Notes: generated from the letters alone by a model not told the origin. DNA of 64,000 bases from Kingdonia uniflora (GCA_014058105.1 JACGCM010001659.1:4774001-4838000), one strand, 5' to 3'; positions 10,850 through 23,189 are shown, numbered from the stretch's first letter. Translations and numbers: made by a program.

Positions 10850-11122
10850 TATAAATAAGGTTAGAATGAGTTCCAAACAGGTGGAAGGAATAAAAATAGT
10901 GTGAACTCGATCTGAGAGAATTTGCTATGCCGCAGAGGAGCGGTTGACGATAAAATAGCTGAAGTACGGGAGCAGATTTTTGGATTGTTAGATTATGATA
11001 CAAATTTTCCAATGAGGGAGGTTCGAGTTAAAGGGTTAGATGGGATTGGGAGAGAACGTGAGTACGAACGCCATTTTTATGAAGAGATGTTTAGGGAAAT
11101 CATTATGGATCATGCAGCTTGA
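10850..11122 (+). pseudogene. Antisense ORF 2 of element A with its TATA box
   Basis: TATAAATA stands at 10850-10857. The open frame at 10922-11122 (66 codons) contains IAEVREQIFGLLDYD and then GREREYERHFYEEMFREI, a charged, probably helical block. C has the same block at 38838-38910 (GREREYERHFYEELFQEV) and continues further, with stops upstream of it. Conservation of the amino-acid pattern in two copies suggests it was once translated. No known domain is recognised. Confidence 0.5.
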
Positions 11123-11676
11123 AAAGATACTATGATATCACTTGCTGTAGAGGAGATCGAATAGGAAGATGTGAGGTGAGTAAAAATGAATGTAAATAGG
11201 GGTGGTTGAGTGTATGTAATTAAATGAGTTTGAATAATTGGTAAAGAATTGAAGTGAGAATAAAGTTGAACCGATCCTCTATTTTTGCGAATGCTATTTT
11301 TGACTGTTGTGAAAAACAAATTTGAAAATATTTGAAAAATTGTTTTGAGGGCTTTAGAAATGACGTCATTGTTGTTATAAGTAGAAGAAGTAAGAATAGA
11401 AAAAGTATGGAGCTTCTAATTTTGTCCCTTGTATAAAAGATGTGAAAACCTGATTGCGTGTAAGCGTGAGTCATTATGAGTGGTAAGGTTAGAGGGAGAT
11501 TTGGAAAAAAGAGATAAAAATAGATTAAAATATAAGGCAAAGGGCAATGATGGGAAAGTATTTTGACTGAAAAGGTACAAGACGTCTGACATTAATAGTG
11601 GAAGGGATGTCTCAGTTCCAATACCGAGGGCGGCTCGTACGTGGCTCAATAACTGCTAGCAGTTAGAGAAAGAAAA

Positions 11677-11684
11677 TATAAATA
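11677..11684 (+). promoter_or_regulatory. TATA box for the main antisense gene of element A
   Basis: TATAAATA is preceded by AACTGCTAGCAGTTAGAG and followed by a leader-like stretch. The same arrangement is found in C (TATAAATA at 39566-39573). The ATG of the antisense gene lies about 470 bp downstream, with a possible 5' leader intron between. Confidence 0.6.
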
Positions 11685-12153
11685 CTGCTTCATCATCGTC
11701 ATTCAAACATTTATTAACTTCTAAAAACTTAGAGAGCAGTGAGAGATTAAGGAAGAAGAAAAACAAAAATAGAAGAGAATTTCGTGAGGATTTAATCAAA
11801 AGTGATTAATAGTTAAAGTGTAAGAGAGTTGTTGACGCTGAGTAACGAAGGTGGTTATACAGCAGCGTTGTGAGAGAAGTATTCGACGCCGTCTGAGATT
11901 CACATTCTGAAATAGAAGGTTAGCAAAGGATTTATTATGTATGTATGTGTTTTTGAAGATCATATTATGTTTCAAGGTAAATCTACAAATTACTATTTAT
12001 AGTATTCTGCGAAAACTTGTTTGATATATGATTTATGAAAGATATTTGTAAATGGTTGACGTATATGTAAAATATTATGATAGATACCTGGACCTGTGTG
12101 TAGGTCGATCATGAAGAGTTTTGTGTAGGATAAAATCCCTTTTTGTAGTTGAT

Positions 12154-15100
12154 ATGGTGAGTTCCCCTGTTAATGACGCGTCGACCTCTGGTCGGTCGGC
12201 TGAGTCTGAGATTGAAATGCCTGATAGTGAGAAAGAAGTAGGTGTTGATCAATTTCTAGATTTCCCTGGAAGATTGGTATCCTATCCTCCCCATTCTAAT
12301 GTATTTAGAGAGTTTTGTAAATCTAAGGCTTCTGTAGGAGGTAGATGGGAACTGTATAGAACACGCCAGTAGGCAATTTAAGGGTTGCACTGTAACAACG
12401 GGAGAGGAGTATTTTTATTTGTTGGCTGATTTGGTGAAGGAGAAAAGGGATAGGGGTATAGACGAATTGATCTCTTTAGAGTATTTCGATGGAAATGTTC
12501 AGGGGGAACTTTCGAAAAGTTTTTTATGTTATTTGTCTTAGTTGGAGTACGGGTTGAGTCTTCCCCTTAGCAATCTGGCTAAAAGGATTATGAAAATCAT
12601 TGGGGTATGTCATGTTCAGATGAACGGGAGCATGTGGAAGGTGATAAGTGATTGTGAATCTCTGAATAAATGGTGGGAAGGAGATGGGAAAATGAGGAGG
12701 ATATCCTCTGAGGATGTGTTGCAGTTTTATGGGGTAAAAAACTATTCTACAAGTTGAGAGGTGAATTTCTTTGCAAGCTAAACTCGGCCTCGCTTCTTCG
12801 ATCTAAACTCAGCAGCTTGACCATGGAATGATAATATGATATGGGTGAAGGGTGATTTTCTTCAGAGAGAACACGAAGAACCCATAGAACTTTTGTTTAT
12901 AAATGTAAAACAAAGTAAGTAGCACAATGTATAATGTATGAGATTGATATGTTGGAATTGTATGATGCTCTGCTGATGATAATGTTTTGTGAATGACAGG
13001 TCCTAAATCACAGGTGACGAGGAAGGAGTCATTGTTGGATACAGTTACTCAAAAAGAGACAGAGCCCGAGGCTGCATTGGGAGAACTTTGCATTAGTAGG
13101 AAGAAACATGTTAACAGCCGAGCCGAAAAAGTTTAAAAGTTTTAGTCAACGAGGCTAATGGCGGGAGCTAACGGCAGCATGAAGAAGGGAACTGATTGGG
13201 AAAGGTGAGTGAACTTGCCCAAGGCCTCTGGAGTAGACTATATAGGGTTACCTGAGTCTACTACGTCGAGCAAGTTAGCTCTAACGTTTCCTAAGAAATA
13301 AATGTTGAAGCGTCCTTCGACCTCTGAAACCATAAGAAGTGGTGAGGCCATAGAGAAGACAAAAAAGAGAAGGGTTGAACCTTCTGAAATGTTTGGGGTG
13401 AAGGTCGTAGAAGATCGACCTATTGTAGAGGACGATTTGAAAGAGGTGGAGGAAAAAACGAGGTTGGCAGCTCTCCACGGGGAGGAGGAGATGAGCAAAT
13501 TGGTAGGTTCATATGCTCGAATATGTGATGAACTTTTGTAATGCGACTTGAGCTAATAGTAAGGTCGATTTTGTTTGTTTTGCAGGCTGCTCGTTTGATG
13601 AAGGGGATATGCCTCAGGGTCGAAGAGGAGAAAGTTGAGCTAAAGAAGAAGAAGGTCGAGCTCGAGAGGAACGTAGCTCAATTGAAAACCAATTTGAACA
13701 ATGAGGGGAAGCGGCTGGAGGCCTGAAGGCTTCCCAAGTGGTAATCTACCAGTGGCAGCAAGAGTAAATTTGGAAGAGGTGGTTGCTGGGCGTGATAGAC
13801 TCAGGTGCCAACCTTATGTCAAAAGGATATTCTAAAGATGAGGTGGATGTCATTAGGGCCGACACCTATGTGGGGGAGGAGGAAGATAAATAGACTGAAG
13901 ATGTTGTTGTTGGAGTTGTAGACGGGTTGGGTGGTGTTTCTCCCCAAACTCTGCAGGATAACCAAGGGGGTGACAATGAGTGCCCAGAGGGAAAAAATTA
14001 GAAGGTAGAGTAGAGTCATGATTCTATGATTGTATAAATATTTGGAAATATTTGTAAACTGATTGGATATTGCTTGTTGGATAAAATTTTGTAGGCTAAG
14101 TCGCTTTTGTAAACATTGTTGTATGAACTTAAGGATATGCGCCTCAGAATAAATAATTTAGAGACTGGGCTTACTAAGGAGAGAGATGCCTCAGCATTGC
14201 TGTTGTCTTCGCAAACGGAGCTACAAGTTAGAACAGAGCAAGAAATATTTTATTTGTATGCTTCATTAGTATAGAGCTAAAAAGTAATAAATAGAGTATA
14301 GAGACGGACCAAAAACCTATTATCGGCTTAGGGACAATGATACTGAAATGGTGCACAGGAAATACCAAAGTATTGACAAATTAAAATATAGAGAATATGT
14401 ACCTTAGACTTGGAAGTATATATTATGGAGCATCCATCTGAGATTGTACTTTGACCTTAAGTATAGTAGTCTTACACAGTAGATGTCAAAAAATAGATAT
14501 ATTGTTAGAAATAAAATATATGTGTTGAATGAGTGCTATGAATCAAACTTGATATAATCCATCTGCAATGTGCAGGTTGAATTGGAGTCAGCTCGCTTGC
14601 ATGAAGATGATGCACACCAATATAACCAAGAATTTGCAGAGGAGTTTGATAGGATGAGAGAGGCGAATGAAGGCAGAGAAGATCAACATGTAAAGGTGCA
14701 CTTCAAGTTTGTTGAGGCAAGAGAGACTGTTGTCGACCTTACTCAGCAGATCGAGGAGAAGGATGCTGAAATTTAGAAAGGGCAAAAAGAGCTCGCGGAG
14801 TTAAAAGAATATGCAGCGAAGCTCAAAAGCCCGAATGAGGCATTGATGGAAAATAGTAGGGAAGCTGACATGGCTCGATACCGAATAAAGGCATTTGAAA
14901 AATCAGAGGAAAGATTAAATCGTTCGGTGGCCGATTTGAAGGGCGATTTGATCATGAAAACGAACGATCAGGAGCAAATTCGAAGTAATCTAGCGAATAG
15001 CAAGATTGAGCTGGAGCAATTGAAGAAGAAATTGGCTGATAAAGATAGCGAGCTCAAGAGAGATCGAGATGATCTATATGTGTCTGAAGTTTCAGTTGAA

Positions 15101-15855
15101 TAATTGTATACAACTTTACCAGCTAAAGATATGGAATTTTTGACGGTACAACATAAGTGTGATGAGTTGAACGAAAGAGTGGCACAATTGAAGATCAAAC
15201 TAGCGCTGGCCAATTCGTGTGCCAGAAACACCGAGGCTGGAGAGTGCTCGAAGAAGAATAGAAATAATGCCAAGGTTTTCCTTGTTCAAGGCGATGTCGT
15301 TAGTCTGTCTGCTCGAATAAGAGAGCTGGAGGGAGATGTGGCTCGATTTCAAGGTCATGTGCAAAAAGGAAATGCAAAGTTAAGGAGTACTAACGTAAGT
15401 TGGATGCTACTCTTATCAAGGAACAAGGATTGGAGTAGGTTATCAGAGGTAAGGAAATTTTAATATATGAGAAAGATAAACTGTTAAAGAAAACTCTGAC
15501 TGTAGAAGACTTGAACAGGAAGATTGAGGTACTTCGCGCTCAGGTGGCGGATTTGAAGGCAATTAATCAAGCTAAATCCGCTAAAGTTGACATGAAATTG
15601 GAAGAGAACATTGTTTTCACAGATCAAGTTGATAGAGAAATGACATGGCTAAAAGAATGGTATGCGAGGTCAGAAGAACGCCTTCATAAGGCGAGAACGA
15701 ATTTCTCTAGGTCAGTTGTAACCGAGGTATCGCACTCAGAATTGTTGAGGGCGGTGATCGTCTATTTTGAAGAGGAGGTAAAAGGCTTGAGTCAGAAAGA
15801 GATACCTTGTTCAACAATTTTTCAGACAGGGGATATATTTCTAGAGCTGATTTAG
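12154..15855 (+). pseudogene. Element A antisense gene: Transposase_28-like region plus long coiled coil, intron-containing
   Basis: Encoded opposite to gag-pol. Exon 1 starts at ATG 12154 (MVSSPVNDASTSGRSAESE) and has a stop near 12370. The frame resumes with a GLSLPLSNLAKRIMKIIGV block (12551-12610) resembling the 'putative gypsy type transposon' family (Pfam Transposase_28). Introns with GT-AG ends are at 12915-12999 and 13503-13585, both at the same places in element C. Another exon begins at 14576 after TGCAG. Codons from about 13300 to 15855 give a basic then heptad-rich protein (EEEKVELKKKKVELERNV, IELEQLKKKLADKDSELK), predicted as a long coiled coil. Stops at about 13725, 14774, 15101 and 15461 break it. 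The family name is inferred from motif style. Confidence 0.65.
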
Positions 15856-16078
15856 ATTGAGGAAATTGTATGCAATCTATAAGAATAGATTTAGACCCTC
15901 GACCTGCTAAAATGATTGAGCATGGAAGGATTGTTGTGACTGCTCGAGCTCTAGAATTTATGGCTGGTATGTCAGCTATGCTTTCCCTTGCAACATGAGG
16001 TCGACCAGCCATAAATAAAAAGTAGCTTCTGCAGGGAAACTAGCAAGAGAAAGTAGCTACTGCAGACATGTTGAGAGA

Positions 16079-16298
16079 TAAAAGCTAAATTTACCTTTGC
16101 TTATCTTATGCCTTGTAGAGTCTTTGATTGAAAACTAGTATTACCTTTATTTTAATCACAGAGATTTAGTAGAGTCATCCAAACCAAGTGTTATCCTTGA
16201 TTAACTGGTATGATGTCGCAGACATATTGAGGTAGATGAAAGCTAGTTTTACCTTTGCTTTATCTTATGTCTTGTAGAGTCTTTGATTGAAAACTAGT
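16079..16298. repeat. 160-bp tandem repeat of element A, left part
   Basis: Units contain AAAGCTAGTTTTACCTTTGC and AAACTAGTATTACCTTTGT-type sub-blocks. Two unit starts here lie about 158-160 bp apart (16079 and 16237). Element B is inserted in the array, which resumes at 27968. The array sits between the 3' end of the antisense gene and the 3' end of pol. Confidence 0.85.
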
Positions 16299-16303
16299 AT
16301 TAC
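16299..16303. repeat. Left target duplication of element B (ATTAC)
   Basis: ATTAC directly precedes B's first LTR base and recurs at 27963-27967 directly after B's last base. Confidence 0.92.
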
Positions 16304-16817
16304 TGTGGTCCCTCAGTTCCGCTAGGAGACAACAATAATTATTTGGTAGATTAGGCTTGATACTATAACGGAGGAGGGCACCGCTCAACTCTCTCTAGAT
16401 ACGTCTGAGGCAGTTGAAGAAGAGTAGAATGCTTGAGGAAGAAGAAGAAGAAGAAGAAGAAGAAGAAGAAGAAGATCCCCTTTGGTTTATCCCTTTCCCA
16501 CTATTTATAGGGAGGATTTGACCTAGGAGTACCCTTGCTCGCGTGCCCTGGGAAATTCCTAGGCTATCCCATCAGACTCGTGGGCATGGGTGCTCGTTAT
16601 TACCGTTCTCTAGTCGCTGGCATCTACTCGTTGTTTGAAGATACTTGTAGAGTAGCTTCGCTGGAGTCTCCGTACCCCAAGTGTTGGACGACCGACGAAT
16701 TTGCTCTTTGATCGACTTGTCATTTTATTGTTCGGCCTAGATGGAGTTGTGGTAATTGGAAGAGCTTGTTCATTGGATGACCTACCACTTTGTTGCTAGC
16801 GGGAGCATGCTCCTACA
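16304..16817 (-). repeat. Element B 3' LTR (514 bp) with (GAA)12
   Basis: Plus-strand ends are TGTGGTCCCT and GCTCCTACA. A (GAA)12 microsatellite occupies 16438-16473, where the partner LTR has (GAA)4. CCACTATTTATAGGGAGG near 16498 is a shared block whose minus strand reads CTATAAATAG, a TATA box. The sequence beyond the right end is not a strong polypurine tract. Confidence 0.9.
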
Positions 16818-17575
16818 ATCTGGCTTATAGGGAGGGAGACCTAAAGTAGTCTGGCCGTGTGTGGAGCTCGTCGTATTGGGGGGCGTGTGACAGTCTATCT
16901 GGCATCGTCTTGGGAGAGGGGCTAAGAATTAAATTCGTGGGAAAGTGTGTGGTGTGACTGCTGGCGCAGTGGGTAACGTGTTAAATCATATGCGTGGGAC
17001 CGGTGAATATTTAAAGAAAACTGTTTCTTCACATATTTAAAGAAGACCGTCTCTTCCATTATAAGAGGACTGATAACCGTATGCATAAAACAACTCTTCT
17101 GGTTTGATTATTTTGTTTGCAAGAACTGAATGTTGGGGCATTTAGGTTTGAGCTGGAGGGATTTGGAGCTGTGCATTCATGCGTAGGGTTTCACGGGTAA
17201 GTTTTCTGGTAACTCATTGTATTTAACATAACATGTTGTCTTGTATCTTCTTTTGAATTGCGTGAAATACCAGAGCTAATTGGGGAATGCACCGCCTAAC
17301 GGTGGTAACCAGAAAGGTTGTGATGACCGTGACGCTGGGACGAATCGTGTTATTCGTCATGGAGTCGCAACAATTTGTGGCGGCCCAGCCAGGAAATAAG
17401 AGTGAGGGGGTAGCTTGTCCCTAGGGTGCCCTAGTAAATTAGGTGGTCATTATGCCCTTCTTTCCCTTAGGGTTAAGCCTGATATTTTCCCCTGGCTCGT
17501 GCAGGGACATACGAGCGCTGAGCACGAGTCAGTATATAGTAACAAGGGAAGGACAAGAGAAAAATAAGTCGAGAA
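16818..17575. other. Element B: region between 3' LTR and antisense gene
   Basis: No coding pattern is evident. Two copies of a CATATTTAAAGAA-like motif stand at about 17030-17050, each followed by a CTGTTTCTTC/CCGTCTCTTCC-type block. TATATAG at 17533-17539 is a weak candidate TATA box for the antisense gene, but it lies very close to the ATG. An 83-codon minus-strand frame at 17473-17724 overlaps the antisense gene and is probably a shadow. Confidence 0.45.
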
Positions 17576-19890
17576 ATGGTAGTCTCAGAGGGCGAATCAT
17601 CGACGGAGGGATCTACGGCTATGCCATCGTGTACTGTGCCCGTGGGGTGGGTGGGCGGCCATGACCATGAAGCCGGGACGTCGGTGCCTCGTGACGTAAG
17701 GGCAGAGTCACGGGTGGATTTCATGGTGCGAGGAAGAGTACCCGGAGATCTGGCCCACTAGGATATTATAAGTGGTCGCAAGAGGGGGGTTTCTGAGTCG
17801 TTTTAGCCTTATCCAAACGGGTGGAGGTTGCCTGGCTCTCTAGCCGATTACGAGAGTCCAGGGATCACGATGGAGTTCCTGGACGATGTTAGCGAGCGGG
17901 AGAGGGCTCGGGGCGGTAGTAAGTGGATATGGCCGGATTGCCAAATGCTAGCACCCAGCCAATGCATCATTTACTTCGAGCAATTTGATGCGGGGCTGAG
18001 GTTTCCCTTGAATAATTTGACCAAAAAAATTTTGAACTCGTTTGGGCGAGCCCTGGGGCAAATTAATGGGAATTTTTATCGGGTGATGAGGAGATGTCGG
18101 CTGATTAATCAGTCAGTGCCACCAGGTTGGAACGTAGATTGTGGGGATATAATGGTCACTTATAAGATGGGACATTGTCTGCGTCAATGGGATGTCGTTC
18201 CTGAGGGAATGGGGGTTGAGCATGATGGGGCCTAGGTGATAGAAGAACTGGCGTCTCCTTGAATTACGCGTTCACGAGCACGCGCAGGGCGTGAGGGGCA
18301 ACAAACTCGGACCTCAGCCAAGGAAAAAAGGGCAGTAGGCAAGGTAGCCATGGGCAAAGATGGTGATGCCGGTCTGAGGTATTAGAAAATCATGTGTACC
18401 TGTGCGCCTGAGTGGAGGCACTGGTATTATATAGCTCAGAAGTCGGACGAGCCGAAGAATTTTAAGTTGCTGACGAGTGGAAACTATTGGTATCGGCATC
18501 CGATCCTGGTGACGGGAGCCTTTGATTATGACGACGGGTCTAACCGTCGTTTACATAATAACGTTTTTAATACAAAGTATACGTTGTGTGATTTGTAAAA
18601 GTTGTTTGCGAGCATTTGTTATTCGTTGACTAAATGACTACTCATTATTCTGCAGGTGTGACGCTTACGAGATTATCGTATAAGACGTCTCGCTTGCGTG
18701 TGCTCGGCCATAAAAATAAAGAGTGCCAAGTATTGACCAATATTCCAGACGTAAAGTTTTACTTAGACAAGTATTGGTCAGCAAATAAGTATAACGAGCC
18801 TCGTACCTGTCCCGCGAGCAATACTTATTCTGTAGAAAGTGTGCATAGTTATAAGTTAGCAGAAAGTGTTGGGATGAAGCTGAGATTCCTAAATACGAGG
18901 GGAAGGGATGTGTCCGGCTCTAATACGGCCTCGCCTCTTATCGCCGGACAGAGCCCTGGGCAGCGGGGGTCAGTGGTCATATGGAGGATGCCCGGTTGCA
19001 AAGCGGAAGAGGACAGTGATCGTCAGACTTTTGGATGAAGATCCGGGGGTACTGCGAGGCAAGGAAAAAAAGTCTTTGTCTCATTCTTTCGTGGACGAAG
19101 GGACCCGTTCGGTGGGAAGTGGCAAACTCTTCGGGGGTAGTTTTTCGGATGGGGAAGTGCAGAGTACCCCATACAAGGAGAAGGAAAAAAGACGTCTTAG
19201 TGGGGCGCTGAAGGATCCTCAGGCTCGTCGTGCAGCGGTTGTGGCGGCTATCCGGGTAAGTTAGTACTATACCGGTTATACGCACATTATCGTCCAAGGT
19301 AGGTGGAGTAATAAATCTTTTTGGTGTTTATTTTATGCAGTGTACCCTGACGCTTGAGGCCTCGTTACTCTGGGCCGAGAACCTCGCCAGCTGTAATGCC
19401 AAGCTAGAACTGCGGCTTGAGGAAATGCAGACAGCGCAGAAGAAGCTCGTAATAGAGTCCGTTCATCATGATCTAGAAGATTACATTGCTAGCGTGTTGG
19501 ACTCGTGGAGCGACTAAAAGTCGTGACTGACGAGAAGCTTGCATTCGAGGGTGACTTGGAGGCGACCCATGGACGGCTGAGGTCTCTGTCGCTGGAGAAG
19601 GAAGCAACGAGCAGGCCCTCCGTGAGGAGTTGGCGGGGGCCAAGCAAGTGGCGGATGGGCTCTAGGGCCCTGTTGTCGAGCTGGTGGAGGGCAACGCCCG
19701 GTTATAAAAAGAGCTTTGCTTGTCCACGCAGTGGTGGGTGGCTATGTTGGCTCCACCGTTGCTAGTGCTACGTCAAGCGTAAGACATTCCAGAGTTGCGC
19801 CATCTGGGTTATTCCGGGTGACAAGTCCCTCTACCTCTTGGGGACACGATGGACATTACCCCTGAAGAGGAGGCACAACTAGAGGAGGAT
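17576..19890 (+). pseudogene. Element B antisense gene: Transposase_28-like protein with coiled-coil tail
   Basis: ATG at 17576 opens a Ser/Glu-rich N-terminus, broken by TAG near 17759. The next frame, 17828-18235, holds ITMEFLDDVSERERARGG, then IIYFEQFDAGLRFPLNNL and ILNSFGRALGQINGNFYRVM, the part that best matches the Transposase_28-type domain. An exon at about 18391-18593 (WRHWYYIAQKS) ends at GTAAAAG. A 60-bp intron ends with TGCAG before 18655, and a further intron lies at 19256-19340. A coiled coil follows (19335-19520, LRLEEMQTAQKKL, then ERLKVVTDEKLAFEGDLEA). Frame changes occur near 18950-19020 and 19510. Function is unknown. The layout parallels A and C. Confidence 0.6.
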
Positions 19891-20379
19891 AGAGCGGCCG
19901 CTGCCCAACCCCCCATGTCGTTCTGTAATGCCCATAGTGACGAGGGCGTGAAAGACTTTAAGCTTTTATATAAAACGACTTGATGCTTTGATATGTAAAC
20001 TTAAGATGCTCATGGGGCCTTTGTATGTAAAAATATGTGTGTTGCTTATGTTGTCAAACTGGTTATGCTTTTCATGAAATATTTATGCTTATGTTGTCTA
20101 AATATTTACGCTTACGTATGTTTAGTATACGCTTTCTCGTAGTAATGACTACGTGGGAGTACCCTCCATATGAGGCCCTCGTAGAACCGACGTAGTGGGA
20201 GACTAATGTAGACGAAATGTCATATCCGTTATTAATGCGAAATGTGAGTTCCAAGAGGCAGTGGATGGGCCCATTTGGGGAGACGGGGGCGGCGTTTCAT
20301 AGGCGCAATAATGGGGAGTATGATGTTTTAAAGAGGGGGATGGCTCTTGGAATTCCCAAAGGCAATTAATGAGGCCTTG

Positions 20380-20389
20380 TATATAAATA
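20380..20389 (+). promoter_or_regulatory. TATA box in element B, antisense strand
   Basis: TATATAAATA stands 67-109 bp upstream of ATGs at 20456 and 20498. Its sequence is identical to the boxes at 9608 in A and 37321 in C. Confidence 0.55.
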
Positions 20390-20497
20390 GGCTTACGGGA
20401 GAGGATTGCAGGCGCGCATCAGCAAACCTGTGAGAGGGGCAACTCTTCGTAGACTTTGGAGCTTGGAACCGGAAGGCCATACGTCGAAGGGAGAAAG

Positions 20498-20668
20498 ATG
20501 CAGACGCGGTCGAAGGCGAGGTTCGAAGCGCTGGTAACCGCTTGGATGGAGTTTTATAGTAAGTTTTACTTTGGCGAATGTGGGCTTGCTGGGAAGCCAT
20601 TGGTGCGAACATATATCGAGTCGTCTACCTTGCCCATACCTGAGAGGAAGACGCAGGAAAAGCGGTAG
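20498..20668 (+). CDS. Small antisense ORF in element B, unknown function
   Basis: This frame starts MQTRSKARFEALVTAWMEF and runs to TAG at 20666, 56 codons (70 if the upstream ATG at 20456 is used). It occupies the place behind a TATATAAATA box that ORF 1 occupies in A and C, but I see no convincing amino-acid similarity to them. No domain is recognised. It may be the first exon of a longer transcript. Confidence 0.35.
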   Translation: MQTRSKARFEALVTAWMEFYSKFYFGECGLAGKPLVRTYIESSTLPIPERKTQEKR

Positions 20669-21006
20669 TTTTGGTACCATATTTTGTGCGACCAGGTACA
20701 AAATTGTGTAAGCTGTGAAGTTGTGTTGTGTGCGATGGCCGAGGAAGACGTGAGAGCGGCTAGTTGCGAGGGTCCTGGTTATGGAATATGGGAGAGATTG
20801 TGTCCCTGTTATTCCTGATGCATTTTCCCTGAATCATTATTTTGTCTTTTTATGTTGTGCTTGGTCTTGTCTACCATTTATTTTGCTAGAAAGTTGTTGG
20901 GAATTGAATTGTATTATGTTTTGAAATTAAGCCAAGCAACAAATAATATCTGTCGTGGTCATTTTGCTAATTAACTAGCAGCGAATTACCCAACAAAATT
21001 TTTAAA

Positions 21007-21220
21007 TAGTCTTTGTTAGACAAGATATCGTAGGTTGTTCGAACGACCAGGTCAACTTAGTTAGGCGCGAAGTGCCCGTCAAAACATTTTAAGTAGTCCT
21101 CATTGGACTAAATAACGTTGGTCGTACAAGCGACTAGGTCCATTTAGCTAGGCGTGAAGTGCCAGCCAAAACTTTTAAAGTAGTCCTCGTTGGACTAAAT
21201 AACGTTGGTCGTGCATGTGG
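21007..21220. repeat. 87-bp tandem repeat, about 2.4 units, element B
   Basis: TAGTCYTYRTTRGAC blocks start at 21007, 21094 and 21181, exactly 87 bp apart. Each is followed by an AACGTTGGTCG-like stretch and a TTAGGCGYGAAGTGCC stretch. Confidence 0.88.
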
Positions 21221-21239
21221 GTTAGTATATGCAAAAAAA

Positions 21240-21690
21240 TCCGCCTTTCATATTTTACGTCAAAAAATGACTTTCGTATATTGCGAGGATGCCCTACTTC
21301 AAGGACGCCCCGACTTTTGTACTTTGCGAGGACGAGCGACTTCAAGGATGTCCCGACTTTTGTACTTTGGGAGGACGACCTACTTAAGCGGCACCCTAGT
21401 TACGTGATTTCGTTTTTACGTCAAAAAACAACTTTCGTATTTTGCGAGGGCGGCCTATTTCAAGGATGTCTCGGCTTTCATACTTACTTTGTGAGGACGA
21501 CCTACTTCAAGGAGGCCCCCAGTTACGTGATTTTGCTTTTACGTCAAAAAAGGACTTTCATATTTTGTGAGGCGACCTACTTAAAGGACACCTCGGTTTT
21601 CATACTTTGCGAGGACGACCTACTTCAAGGACGCCCCCAGTTATATGATTTTTTGTTTTTTACGTCAAAAAATGACTTTTCATCTCTTTG
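21240..21690. repeat. About 122-bp tandem repeat with 45-bp sub-repeats, element B
   Basis: TACGTCAAAAAA recurs near 21257, 21418, 21540 and 21661. Between these, a block of ACTTTGCGAGGACGACCTACTTCAAGGACGCCC type occurs one or two times per unit. The first interval is longer by one sub-repeat. Plus-strand open frames across it (21159-21407 and 21215-21715) are by-products of the repeat and not genes. Confidence 0.85.
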
Positions 21691-21779
21691 GGGACGTTGG
21701 GAATTATGGGACTGAAACTAAAAATATATTGAGCATGAGTGATCATATACATGTGGGGTATTCCTATTGAACCCACTTG

Positions 21780-22942
21780 CGGAGGTTCATGGCGTTCTAG
21801 AGGGATTTGAGTTCCTCTTCATCGCAATTAAGTAGGTAGTATGCGTTACCATCAACCACGCGGGATATGAGGTAAGGGCCTTCCCAGTTAGGCTAGAGCT
21901 TACCCTTGTTGTGATTATGAGCTATAGGGAAAACTTTTTTCATGACGTAGTCGCCTTCGCAGAACTGCTGAGGGATTACCCATTTGTGATAGCTTCTTTT
22001 CAGTGTCTCCTGATACCGAAGTACTCAGGAATATGCTTCCTCTCTAGTTTCATCAATAAAGTCGAGGTTCTTAACGAGTAGTATGTCATTGATTGTACTT
22101 CCAATAATCAGGGATCTCATAGTATTGGCGATGACCTCATTAGGCAATACTGCATCGGAGCCATAAGTAAGCATAAACGGGGTGAAGCCCATACTCTTTC
22201 ACGGCGTCGTTCAGTAAGACCACAGAACGTGGGGTAGCTCTTCCACCCAGCGACCTTTGGCTGCATCTAGTTGTTTACTGATGCCATCGATTTCTGTTTT
22301 GTTAGTGGCCTCGGCCTGCCCATTTCCTTGGGGGTATCTGGGGTTCGAGGAAAGGATTTTAATTTTGCAATGTCGTACAAAATCTATGACTTTGCTTCCT
22401 ACGAATTGTGCTCCATTGTCATCCATTAGTACTGCGGGGACACCAAACCGTGTGATAATGTGTTTCCATAGGAACGCGATGACCTCTTCCTCCCTAATCC
22501 GGGCGAGGGGTATCACCTCAACCGATTTGGTAAAGTAGTCCGTCGCGACCAGTAACTATTGGCGTCTCCCGCTCGCCATAGGGAGAGCCCCGACGATATC
22601 AAGTCTTCATTTTGTAAATGGACAGGAGATGGAGACTGTGTGGAGGTCGATAGCAGGTGTATAAATTAAATGCCCATGGAATTGGCATTTGTCGCATTTT
22701 TGGGCATATGCTATGAAATCTTGTCGCATAGTTGGCCAGTGCAATCCTTGGGCTCGAGCACGATCAGCCATGAAATGACCCGTTGTTTGGACGCCGCAGA
22801 CACCTTCGTGGATTTCTGCATTGACGGTATTGATTCTTTCTCCAGTGATAAACGTAAGGTGTGGAGCATATAGGCTTGTACGCAAGAATTTTCCATTAAT
22901 CATCGTATATTTGCGGGCTCTATTGCGGATGTTCTCGGCCAC
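21780..22942 (-). pseudogene. Element B integrase
   Basis: Read on the minus strand from 22942. The zinc-binding H-H-C-C region includes HEGVCG and CDKCQFHGH (22670-22800). The core has ATDYFTK (about 22540, first Asp), LMDDNGAQF (about 22415, second Asp) and NGQAEATNK (about 22320, Glu), so the D-D-E triad is visible. The C-terminal part (EELPHVLWSY, then AVLPNEV, near 22150-22230) and a GPYL block near 21880 follow. Stops at about 22606, 22550, 22210 and 22190 interrupt it. The enzyme would insert the element's cDNA into chromosomes. Confidence 0.85.
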
Positions 22943-23189
22943 CGACCGGTCATCAAGAAGGATGTGTTGTTCGCCGAGGAAGTCTGGGAGAGGTTGGCAC
23001 CAGTTGGGGAGTGCGAGTATGTTAGTCTGTATGACTGGTATTGGGGTCGGGATGATGCTCGGTTTATCAAGGATAACAATCTAGATTACGGGGAGTTTGT
23101 CGCCGATGATTCCTGCTAGATACGCAAGGGCGTCCGAGTGTCTATTCTCACCACGATGAATATGTTTGAGGTTGACCTTGCAGAACTTA

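Noticed and set aside
21159..21715. Overlapping open frames of 82 and 166 codons on the plus strand
   Set aside because: They run through a tandem repeat in two frames, giving repeated FCTLR/YFGRTTY-like text. The openness comes from the repeat unit and not from selection.
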